A stretch of 64,000 nucleotides of DNA, taken from assembly GCA_033856255.1 (NCBI GenBank), contig JAWVFH010000060.1, positions 7,025-71,024 on the forward strand, read 5' to 3'. Below the pieces are notes generated by a model that did no database searches, was not told the DNA's origin, and worked only from the letters and a program-made list of their open reading frames with translations. Shown here one piece after another: positions 58,180 through 64,000 of the stretch. The translations under genes and the position numbers were made by a program. The first letter of the stretch is position 1, and every line of letters starts with the position of its first letter. Source of the stretch: WHSW01 sp033856255. GTDB lineage: Bacteria; Actinomycetota; Thermoleophilia; Solirubrobacterales; 70-9.

Positions 58180-59914
58180 GGCACGACGTACAGGCCGGAT
58201 GCTGGGGCAGCCTTGTGTATTCGGCCTCCGGACCCGCGGTCGTCGTGTTGCGGAAGCGGAGCGTCACAAGATCAAAGTCGGCGGCCGGGTAGCCGTCTCC
58301 GTCAAGGAGCAGCTGGACCGCGCAGCGCGCAGCCGCCGACGCAGCGGAAGTCAGTTCAAATCCAGGCGCCGTGAATGTGGGCTGGGCACAACCGCGTTCA
58401 AACACCTCCTCGGCGTCCGGATCTTCTGCCCAATCGGGGATCTCAGGACTGGTGTCCGTGGGCTCCTGCTGGGATCTAGCGAGGCATTCGAGGCAACCGC
58501 TCCGTCCGGGCCGCTGCAGCAGAATCCGAGCGCCCCAGCCGCCTGGACTAACCGCAAGCGAGAGCAGCGGGATTGCGTTGACGGCTGCCAGCGTCGCTAG
58601 GTGGAAACCAACAGCTGTCTCCGCGGTAGCGTCGATGATCAGATTGGTCAGGCTGAGAGCGTCGCTGACCGCGTCATCAAGCTCCTGTGCCATGACCGGG
58701 TTGGCTGAGCCAGAAGCGCGTCCGTATCCCCATCCAGAGCTGGCGACCATGGCGAAAGGGTTGATGCGACCCAGCTCCTTGCGTAGGTGCGAGGCCTTGA
58801 GCAGCCCCGCGTCCGGCAACGTGGCCGCGTGGCGAACCACAATTCCCGGGGTGATGAGGTCGTATTCGACGATAAAGAACTCGCCGATACCCGCCCGCCC
58901 AAGCTGGATCGCAGTTTGAGATCCGAGTGCTCCGGCACCTACGACGCCGACGCGCTTGTCTCCGAGTCGTTGCAGGTGTGGTTGACGAGTCCATCGATCG
59001 CGTTGGGAGATTGGAAACGGCCGAGGCAGGCGCGTGGATCCGTCCGGGTCCAACAGCACAAAGAGCCATGCGTCGTAGGTCTCGCCAAGACGGGGTCCTT
59101 CATCCTCGTATACGAACGCTAAGAGAGCTGGGCCCGGACGGCGCCCGAAGCCGCCGCTTCTCCATCGGCCTGCCCATGGAAGCGTGCGGGCCAGCAGATC
59201 AGGATGGTTCGCCTCAACCCAGCCGCGGACCCCTTCCGCGCTCGCAACCTCAGGCGGGGCCGGAATCCGGCGCCAGAAGCCCATGATCAACTGATCGCCT
59301 CCGAAAATTTCCGGTGCTCGCTGGAGGTCAAGGCCGCTGCCAGGGGGAACGTCGAGACCGCAGCCCAGCGTCTCAACCGAGCCTCGGAACGGCGCGACTT
59401 CTTCAACGCGAAGACTTAGCCAACCCTCGCGGCACTCCCGTGTGCCCGCCTCGAGGGCAAACACAGAAGACTCCGTCTCATACGAGAATGCCTCCGCGCG
59501 CACGGTCGGCAGATCCACCGATTGCGCCTCAAGCTCCGCTGGGCTTTCGGTCGTGAGCCGCCAGAGTGCCTCGGCGCGAAGCACGGCCTCGGGCCCAGAC
59601 ATCGGAGCTCGCGTTCCGAACGACCGGTGGTCAAGGCAGAGGAGTCCGTCGCCCTCCCGCTTGTGGGGGCTCACGATCGGCAAGCTGGGGGCGTAGACCT
59701 CTGGATGCTCCCCAGCCAGATATGCGGGCGGATAGATAACCGCTGCCGGGCACCGATCGTCTCCGTAGCGAAGGTCGCCACGAAAGACGACGGTGCCGTT
59801 TGCGGTGAATAGACCCTGGTCGAGCGTGAACGCGAGCCCAGCCTCGGCGAAACGGGCGGCCTCCCCCTCAACCGACTGCTCGCCCGACTCCCACCACCTG
59901 GGTGGGCGCGTCAT
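58172..59914 (-). CDS. cap2: CBASS Cap2-like E2-E1 fusion ligase
   Basis: This 580-residue protein has an E2-like half with the catalytic cysteine at residue 93 (GDGLLCLDHR). The E1-like half has the adenylation motif GxGxxG at 326-331, the RHAATLPDAGLLKASHL region, a possible E1 active-site cysteine at 509 (RGCAQPTF), and two CxxC pairs (C474/C477 and C575/C578) for a zinc. Cap2 attaches the C-terminal glycine of the CD-NTase to a target, priming its activity. The start overlaps the CD-NTase stop (ATGA). It is the core of type II CBASS. Confidence 0.92.
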   Translation of the reverse strand: MTRPPRWWESGEQSVEGEAARFAEAGLAFTLDQGLFTANGTVVFRGDLRYGDDRCPAAVIYPPAYLAGEHPEVYAPSLPIVSPHKREGDGLLCLDHRSFGTRAPMSGPEAVLRAEALWRLTTESPAELEAQSVDLPTVRAEAFSYETESSVFALEAGTRECREGWLSLRVEEVAPFRGSVETLGCGLDVPPGSGLDLQRAPEIFGGDQLIMGFWRRIPAPPEVASAEGVRGWVEANHPDLLARTLPWAGRWRSGGFGRRPGPALLAFVYEDEGPRLGETYDAWLFVLLDPDGSTRLPRPFPISQRDRWTRQPHLQRLGDKRVGVVGAGALGSQTAIQLGRAGIGEFFIVEYDLITPGIVVRHAATLPDAGLLKASHLRKELGRINPFAMVASSGWGYGRASGSANPVMAQELDDAVSDALSLTNLIIDATAETAVGFHLATLAAVNAIPLLSLAVSPGGWGARILLQRPGRSGCLECLARSQQEPTDTSPEIPDWAEDPDAEEVFERGCAQPTFTAPGFELTSAASAAARCAVQLLLDGDGYPAADFDLVTLRFRNTTTAGPEAEYTRLPQHPACTSCRV

Positions 59915-60879
59915 CCGTAGCGCCGACCGCGCTCCGGCTCCGGCTTCCGCTGCGGCGGGGGCGGTGGCGGCGGAACCACGGGCGATCTCCGCACGGGTGC
60001 GTCCGGGAAGTCAGACCCGAAAACGTCCTGCCAGCGACGATAGCTGTCTGCTTCGCTCGCGCTTCGCGCGGCGCTCACGAGACTGATCGCCTCGTCGAGC
60101 TCCACCAGGAACCGGCGGTAGTCCTCAGGCGACCAGCGATCGGCAAGGTCCTCCGTCGGGAGGACCGGATTCTCGATCCTCGGCGGTCGGTCGGTGTGAG
60201 CGGCGAAGCGACCCCGGATGTTCTTGAGCGTTAGCTCGATCCTTTCCGCATCGTTCGATGCCCGCTCGGGGATCGAGTAGCCAACCAACACCTGCAGCAC
60301 GATTGACTTAATCGACGCGTCGTGAACGTCCCGCCACCGCTTCAGCTCCCGGACGGTGCGCTTGAAGTCCTCGCCCTTGCCGTAGCACCAGTTTGTGTAG
60401 GCGGCCGGGTCCGTTTCGCGCCAGCCTTCGCGACCCCGCATCGGCACCTCGAGCGGCGGAGCCTCGCGGCCGGTCACGCGTGCCGGCGTCACGTCGACAT
60501 GGAACCCAAAGCCTTCAGGCTCGCGGGCGTAGCCCAGGCGTACACACGGTCGGCCCTCCTCGTCGGGCAGCATCCGTTTCGCCAGGTCCGCGTCGCGCGA
60601 CAGCACATCACGGAGTTCGGCGATGGTCGTTGCCGCGTCAGCATCCGGTTCTGCGCAGACGACGATGATGTCGAGGTCATACTCGCCGTCAGCATCTGCC
60701 GGTCGGATGGCCGTGTCGTTGGCCCAGCTGCCCTGGACGAATACTGCCTCTGCGGGCAGGCCGTACTCCTTGGTCAGATGCGCATGGAGACGCCCCCAAG
60801 CACGGCCGACTCGCTCCTCTGAGAGGGCCCGTAATTCGATCTTGTCGTAGAAGGCGTCGAACGCCTGTTGCACGTCCAT
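59911..60879 (-). CDS. CBASS CD-NTase (cGAS/DncV-like nucleotidyltransferase)
   Basis: This cyclic-oligonucleotide synthase has 322 residues. Active-site residues are G50-S51 (VFVQGSWANDT), D68 and D70 (GEYDLDIIVV) and D129 (FHVDVTPA), the Mg-binding triad of the CD-NTase family. The proline-rich linker after residue 295 (PPPPPPP) and the final residue Gly322 (RGRRYG) fit a flexible tail that Cap2 can conjugate. The product nucleotide is not predictable by eye; clade assignment would need a tree. The stop of the upstream gene overlaps its ATG as TGATG. Confidence 0.92.
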   Translation of the reverse strand: MDVQQAFDAFYDKIELRALSEERVGRAWGRLHAHLTKEYGLPAEAVFVQGSWANDTAIRPADADGEYDLDIIVVCAEPDADAATTIAELRDVLSRDADLAKRMLPDEEGRPCVRLGYAREPEGFGFHVDVTPARVTGREAPPLEVPMRGREGWRETDPAAYTNWCYGKGEDFKRTVRELKRWRDVHDASIKSIVLQVLVGYSIPERASNDAERIELTLKNIRGRFAAHTDRPPRIENPVLPTEDLADRWSPEDYRRFLVELDEAISLVSAARSASEADSYRRWQDVFGSDFPDAPVRRSPVVPPPPPPPQRKPEPERGRRYG

Positions 60880-61490
60880 CAGGACTCCTTGGTCGGTGGA
60901 GGTGGATAACGAGCGTTGAGATTCGCTCGCCGTCCGTGATCTAAAGACAGGTGATCGGAAACGTCCGTGAGGAATTGCCGCTTAGCCTCATCGACGTTCG
61001 GGTGCTGGTGATCCGGCAGTTCCAACCCGTCCTCCGGGTTGCAAGGCGGCTCGCTCCACGCCTCCTGGATCAAGGGGCGGGCCGCCGACTTGACCTTCTC
61101 GACGAAGGCGTTGTAGGCGCGGCCTAGAACAGGTGACTCCGTGGAGATCCAGCCCTCGTGGTAGTTGATCGACTCTTGGGCAGCGTGGAATAGCCCGACG
61201 AGTTCATGAGGGTTCTCGGGATCTCGGCGTCGCACGCGGTAGTAGAGCTCGATCCACTCAAGCGCCGCTCGGTAAGCCTCGCTGTAGAGCGTGCGGCGTC
61301 GATCGCGTCGTGCCTCGAGCTGGTTCCAGCCGGCGACGGCGAGGGCGATGACTCCCGCGACGAACGCAGCCCACGGGACCACCTCAACCCAGCTCGGGGC
61401 GTCGTCAGATGTCCCGATCAGGATCTCAAGGACTGCAAGTACATCGAAAGTCATCGCAACCAACAAACTTAAGCCCGCGATCGGCGGCAA
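60879..61490 (-). CDS. Membrane protein, candidate CBASS effector
   Basis: This 203-residue protein heads the CBASS operon. One clear membrane helix lies at about residues 36-56 (VVPWAAFVAGVIALAVAGW) and a weaker one near residues 6-26; the rest is alpha-helical with basic linkers (RRDRRRTLYSEAYRAALEWIELYYRVRRR). The longest start is TTG at 61490; ATG at 61454 would remove 12 residues. Several CBASS effectors are 2TM proteins that disrupt the membrane, but I see no SAVED, STING or beta-barrel domain. It may be the effector or a regulator; the HNH protein is the other candidate. Confidence 0.72.
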   Translation of the reverse strand: MPPIAGLSLLVAMTFDVLAVLEILIGTSDDAPSWVEVVPWAAFVAGVIALAVAGWNQLEARRDRRRTLYSEAYRAALEWIELYYRVRRRDPENPHELVGLFHAAQESINYHEGWISTESPVLGRAYNAFVEKVKSAARPLIQEAWSEPPCNPEDGLELPDHQHPNVDEAKRQFLTDVSDHLSLDHGRRANLNARYPPPPTKES

Positions 61491-61503
61491 ACTGCCTCGG
61501 CTT

Positions 61504-61517
61504 TGATCGCAAAGAGC
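61504..61517 (-). promoter_or_regulatory. Box and -10-like element upstream of the CBASS operon
   Basis: The minus strand reads GCTCTTTGCGATCA, just downstream of a TTATAA -10-like sequence at 61524-61529, so the box would lie at the transcription start. A near copy precedes the restriction operon (56555-56570). Confidence 0.3.
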
Positions 61518-61629
61518 GGCCTCTTATAACCAGCGGGCTTTGGTCTGCTCGCGCGGCCACGTCGACGAGCCTGTCGAGATCGGTCCGTCCCTGGCGTCGT
61601 GTGGACAGTCCAGCTAGGGTCGCGCGAGG

Positions 61630-62388
61630 ATGGGCAGAGACATCGTCAAGGGCTGGGTCGCAAGCACAGCTCGTATCCCGAAGTACGGGGGCGTCGAAAC
61701 CCTCGAAACGGCACTGGAGTACATGGCCGAAAGGCTCGCTAGTAACGAGGTCCCACTCCTTGCGGAACACGACCCTCTCCGTCCGATCGACGCGAAGGTA
61801 TTAGTGGCTGAGGTTCGCGAGATGGGAGATGGCCGCAAGGGCCTCTGGGTCGAGATTGACGTGCCGCGCGGCGCCATGGACGACATGCGTGGGTTCTCGT
61901 ACGGACTCCTCGTCCAGACTGGCGAGCACGGTCGGGGGGATGACCCGCCAGCAGGGCTCTACGCAGACCCCGACACTTTCTCGGACGAGGAGGTCGAGCA
62001 GGCCGCCGCGCGCCTAGCCTCGATCGGTCTCCGCGTTGAAAGCGGCCAGGTCCTCCAATTTGCGGTCGACCCGATCACGGTAATCGTGGTCATGGTGCTG
62101 TGGCCAGTCCTTGTGAACGTCGGTTCCAGCTTCATCTACGACGCCATAAAGGATCTCACCAAACCAGGGCGCCCCACCGAGATCAAAATCGAGATTGCAG
62201 AGAGACCTGACGGCACCACAACCACCGCGGTCGTGAAGACCGATGACCCGGCAGTCGCGGAAAAGGCGCTCGAGACACTTTCCAACGTTGCCGACGATGC
62301 CGTGCGCCTGACCTTTGAGGACGAGCGATGGCGCGAGGCGCAGGGGCCGCCGCCAGTACAGCCGCAGTCCGACGAGACGGCAGACTGA
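61630..62388 (+). CDS. Unrecognised protein with a C-terminal membrane-proximal helix
   Basis: The 252-residue protein has an N-terminal beta-rich part (about 1-100) with VPLLAEHDPLRPIDAKVLVAEV and DGRKGLWVEIDVPRGAM, faintly like phage prohead proteases but without a confirmed catalytic triad. An acidic linker follows, then a hydrophobic segment (DPITVIVVMVLWPVLVNVGSSFIYDAI) and a hydrophilic tail (TEIKIEIAERPDGTTTTAVVKT). No confident function. It is divergent from the CBASS operon and could share its promoter region, so an accessory defence role is possible but not shown. Confidence 0.55.
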   Translation: MGRDIVKGWVASTARIPKYGGVETLETALEYMAERLASNEVPLLAEHDPLRPIDAKVLVAEVREMGDGRKGLWVEIDVPRGAMDDMRGFSYGLLVQTGEHGRGDDPPAGLYADPDTFSDEEVEQAAARLASIGLRVESGQVLQFAVDPITVIVVMVLWPVLVNVGSSFIYDAIKDLTKPGRPTEIKIEIAERPDGTTTTAVVKTDDPAVAEKALETLSNVADDAVRLTFEDERWREAQGPPPVQPQSDETAD

Positions 62389-62419
62389 TGGAGCCGACCC
62401 AAGACGGACCGTTCTGCCA

Positions 62420-62944
62420 TCAATTCGTTTGCTGGCCGAGCTCCTGCGCTTCGCCAAGCGCTCGTAGCCGACCAAGCGCCTCCTCGACGATCGCAAGCGC
62501 CTCGTCGACCTTGGCACTTGGAGCGAGGTCCCGTTGCTCAAGCGGATGGTGCGGCCCGCTGTGGGTCCAGCGCTCCTCCTCCATCACGTCAATGAGATGC
62601 CAATTGAGTCGATCGAACTCCGCGAAGGCCTCCGCAACCGCGGCCCAGTCCTCGTCCGTCGCGTAGGCCGCGAAGTCTGAGCGATACCGTGTCCACGAAT
62701 CCGTTGGCAGGAGGCGCTTCGGCGGCTCCCACGTGTAGTGCCCCTTCTCGCGGGCCCGATCGAGCAGCCGGCGGCCCGCAAGAAGTTCCTCGGTTATCAG
62801 CCGAGCGGACCGGCGCGCCTCGCGCCCGTCTCGCGCTTGGTCGCGGCGCCGATCTTGATGCGCGCGGAGCCGCGCAACCAGTAGAGCTGATCCGCTGGCG
62901 ATCAATCCACCAAGCGCTACCGCAGCCAACTGCCCCGTGTCCAT
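62420..62944 (-). CDS. Membrane-anchored helical protein of unknown function
   Basis: From the ATG at 62944 (MDTGQLAAVALGGLIASGSALLVARLRAH) the protein has 174 residues: an N-terminal membrane helix, a basic charged segment (AHQDRRRDQARDGREARRSARL), and a long helical rest with an acidic middle part. No motif is recognised. The longest frame starts four codons earlier. It is convergent with the gene at 61630 and lies 18 bases after the next gene upstream, so the two may be an operon. Confidence 0.6.
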   Translation of the reverse strand: MDTGQLAAVALGGLIASGSALLVARLRAHQDRRRDQARDGREARRSARLITEELLAGRRLLDRAREKGHYTWEPPKRLLPTDSWTRYRSDFAAYATDEDWAAVAEAFAEFDRLNWHLIDVMEEERWTHSGPHHPLEQRDLAPSAKVDEALAIVEEALGRLRALGEAQELGQQTN

Positions 62945-62962
62945 GGCTCCCAACACCCCGTA

Positions 62963-63304
62963 TCAGCGCTTGAACGACCGATGCACTCTTTCCAGCTCAG
63001 CCGCATGGAACGCGACCTCGTCGGACGCATCACGACCTAGGGTCTCGGCAAGCGAGAAGAACCCCGGACCCGGTAGGTAGTCGTCCGTCTTGTGAATCAC
63101 CACCGCGGACAGCATGCCTCGCCCGGCTGCATCCTGGTCTGTCGAGATTTCATCGAGGATCTTCGCCAGGATCTTCGAGTCGGGCTCCAACGGGATTGCC
63201 TGGACCTTCCCAACGAGCTCCGAGTATGTGATCGTTTCCTGTGAACGCGCCGTGTGCTCGAGCACGGCCTCGATCTCACGTCTTGCCTCTTCGTACGCAT
63301 CCAC
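62963..63304 (-). CDS. Small conserved protein of unknown function
   Basis: The 113-residue protein has the pattern TITYSELVGKVQ ... AAGRGMLSAVVIHKTDDYLPGPGFFSLAETLG, which I recognise as a recurring small family often seen in mobile and defence regions, without a known function. The GPGFF and GRGMLSAVV blocks are its main conserved features. It is the last gene before the right end of the element and is transcribed leftward toward the membrane-anchored gene. Confidence 0.6.
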   Translation of the reverse strand: MDAYEEARREIEAVLEHTARSQETITYSELVGKVQAIPLEPDSKILAKILDEISTDQDAAGRGMLSAVVIHKTDDYLPGPGFFSLAETLGRDASDEVAFHAAELERVHRSFKR

Positions 63305-63501
63305 GCCGTTCAGTGTAGGACGGCGCTGCCCTACCCAGAGAGCTTGGTCAATCGCGAGAATCCTTCGGTCGACGCCGCTTCCGCTTGCGCCTCATCCGCG
63401 CACCCAACCGCGCACCGAACTCATCGGTTCGTGCGTAACTGGGAGGACCTAACAGTACCTCTAAACCGCTTGAATAAGCCAGATCCCCTCCCCTGTCACC
63501 G

Positions 63502-63545
63502 ATCATAATCCGCGTGTCGGGGGTTCGAGTCCCTCCTCCGGCATC
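63502..63545. repeat. Right attachment site (44-bp direct repeat copy 2)
   Basis: This is an exact copy of 45376-45419 and holds only the tRNA 3' part from the anticodon loop onward. No acceptor or D-arm precedes it, so it is not a tRNA gene. It marks the right end of the element. Confidence 0.93.
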
Positions 63546-63651
63546 GCGAATCTCCTGCAAATCAGGAGTTTGCCTCCTCCGAATCGGGCCCCGAAGCCGA
63601 CCGCGCACCCGAACGCACACGGATTCGCTCCCAGCAGCGCCGTCAGCCACC
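63546..63651 (-). pseudogene. Remnant of another integrase 3' end right of the element
   Basis: The sequence resembles the 3' coding part of the element's own integrase. The frame reading into the attachment site gives DLQEIRDAGGG in place of ALQGLQDAGGG, and gcgcacccg-type and cgctcc-agcagcgc-type DNA blocks recur in the same order further out. No full gene remains. It suggests an earlier element at the same tRNA. A short terminator-like hairpin lies within it. Confidence 0.55.
63552..63571 (+). terminator. Displaced original tRNA terminator
   Basis: The arms ctcctg (63552-63557) and caggag (63563-63568) with a caaat loop are followed by TTT. It occupies the same place relative to the attachment site as the terminator at 45426-45448. 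Confidence 0.55.
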
Positions 63652-64000
63652 GTGGCCGCCCTCGGTTCACCGCGTTTACGCGGCGCCTGTAGCGTCATCG
63701 CCATCGGCACAACTCAAAAGCGCGCGTTCGCCGCTCTCGTTACCGCAATGATCCTCTGCTTCCCCGCGGCTGCGACCGCCACGCGAAACGTCTACGTCAA
63801 CAGCCAGACCACCACCAGCCTCTACGGCTTCGACATAGCCCAGAGCGGCGCGCTTGGGACGGCGGCGGGCTCACCCTTCTCAACCGCTCACAACATGGTC
63901 GGCATCGGGATGACGCCGGACGGCGCTCACCTCTACGTGTCGACGAACAACAACCAGATCGAAGCTTTCAACGTCGCCGCCAACGGCGCGCTCAGCGCGG
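63652..64000 (+). CDS. Secreted beta-propeller protein, cut by the window end
   Basis: The frame is open from the GTG at 63652 to the window end. It contains a signal peptide (KRAFAALVTAMILCFPAAATA), then NVYVNSQTTTSLYGFDIAQSGALGTAAGSPF and MTPDGAHLYVSTNNNQIEAFNVAANGALS, the blades of a YVTN/lactonase-like beta-propeller. The ATG at 63748 would lose the basic n-region of the signal, so an upstream start is more likely, though the true one is uncertain because the region before it is rearranged. No function is assigned. Confidence 0.7.
   Translation, partial: MAALGSPRLRGACSVIAIGTTQKRAFAALVTAMILCFPAAATATRNVYVNSQTTTSLYGFDIAQSGALGTAAGSPFSTAHNMVGIGMTPDGAHLYVSTNNNQIEAFNVAANGALSA

Larger units (their letters stand above)
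45376..63545. mobile_element. tRNA-integrated conjugative-type element carrying defence genes (about 18.1 kb)
   Basis: Perfect 44-bp repeats at 45376-45419 and 63502-63545 flank about 18.1 kb. The integrase gene sits at the left end, overlapping the tRNA. An operon reading toward the integrase encodes replication-relaxation-like, membrane, TraG-like, excisionase-like and integrase proteins, as in actinobacterial integrative conjugative elements with a single DNA-translocating ATPase. No relaxase or replication initiator is certain, so it may be mobilisable only. Cargo includes a type IIL restriction-modification enzyme, a type II CBASS operon and several unknown genes. Base composition looks less G+C-rich than the flanks; I did not compute it. 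Confidence 0.9.

Noticed and set aside
63502..63543. Second tRNA gene at the right end
   Set aside because: Only the anticodon loop to 3' end is present; acceptor 5' strand and D-arm are missing.
63348..63710. 120-codon minus-strand frame spanning the right attachment site
   Set aside because: It is the joint of the att sequence with flanking DNA: its C-terminal half is the predicted integrase tail of the circular form, and the other half is a remnant.

Overview
The window is high-G+C DNA from a monoderm actinobacterium. I infer Thermoleophilia, probably Solirubrobacterales-like. The evidence is a type IV pilus cluster without a secretin, set inside the conserved alaS-ruvX-mltG-aroE ... aroC-aroKB-aroQ-pepP-efp-nusB neighbourhood, plus an AroK-AroB fusion and secreted RTX-type proteins. 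No taxonomic marker was compared, so the lineage is an inference.

Positions 1-9945 (mostly minus strand) hold a small RTX protein coupled to a polyprenyl synthase, then xseB, nusB, a DUF559-type protein, efp, a plus-strand M42 peptidase, a PEBP protein, pepP, aroQ, an aroK-aroB fusion and aroC. Positions 9993-27093 hold the pilus machinery: a large RTX/Ig-like surface protein, PilP-like, PilO, PilN, PilM, PilD, three minor-pilin-like proteins, the major pilin, PilC, PilT and PilB. aroE, mltG, ruvX and alaS follow. Together these make the shikimate pathway to chorismate and a pilus that can extend (PilB) and retract (PilT).

Positions 32078-45317 are chromosomal housekeeping: an exported hydrolase, MnmA fused to a NifU/IscU-like domain, aspS, hisS, two metallo-beta-lactamase-fold hydrolases, ftcD, an M29-type peptidase, a DUF1684 protein and a membrane GGDEF protein. 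Five minus-strand sites share the motif CTCAAG-N15-G(C/A)CGA(A/T). They lie upstream of pilT, the minor-pilin operon, the pilM operon, an anchored protein at 34917-35564 and the GGDEF gene. The motif resembles FliA/sigma-28 promoters and suggests one pilus and c-di-GMP regulon.

Positions 45376-63545 are an integrated mobile element of about 18.1 kb inserted in a CAU-anticodon tRNA gene and bounded by a perfect 44-bp direct repeat. At its left end are a tyrosine integrase, an excisionase-like protein, a TraG/VirD4-like coupling ATPase, a small membrane protein and a replication-relaxation-like protein. Its cargo is largely anti-phage defence: a one-polypeptide MmeI-like restriction-modification enzyme and a type II CBASS operon. 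That operon has a membrane protein, a CD-NTase ending in glycine, a Cap2 E2-E1 fusion, a Cap3 JAMM protease and an HNH nuclease gene. Several element genes have no recognised function. Right of the element lie a remnant of another integrase end and the start of a secreted beta-propeller gene cut by the window edge.
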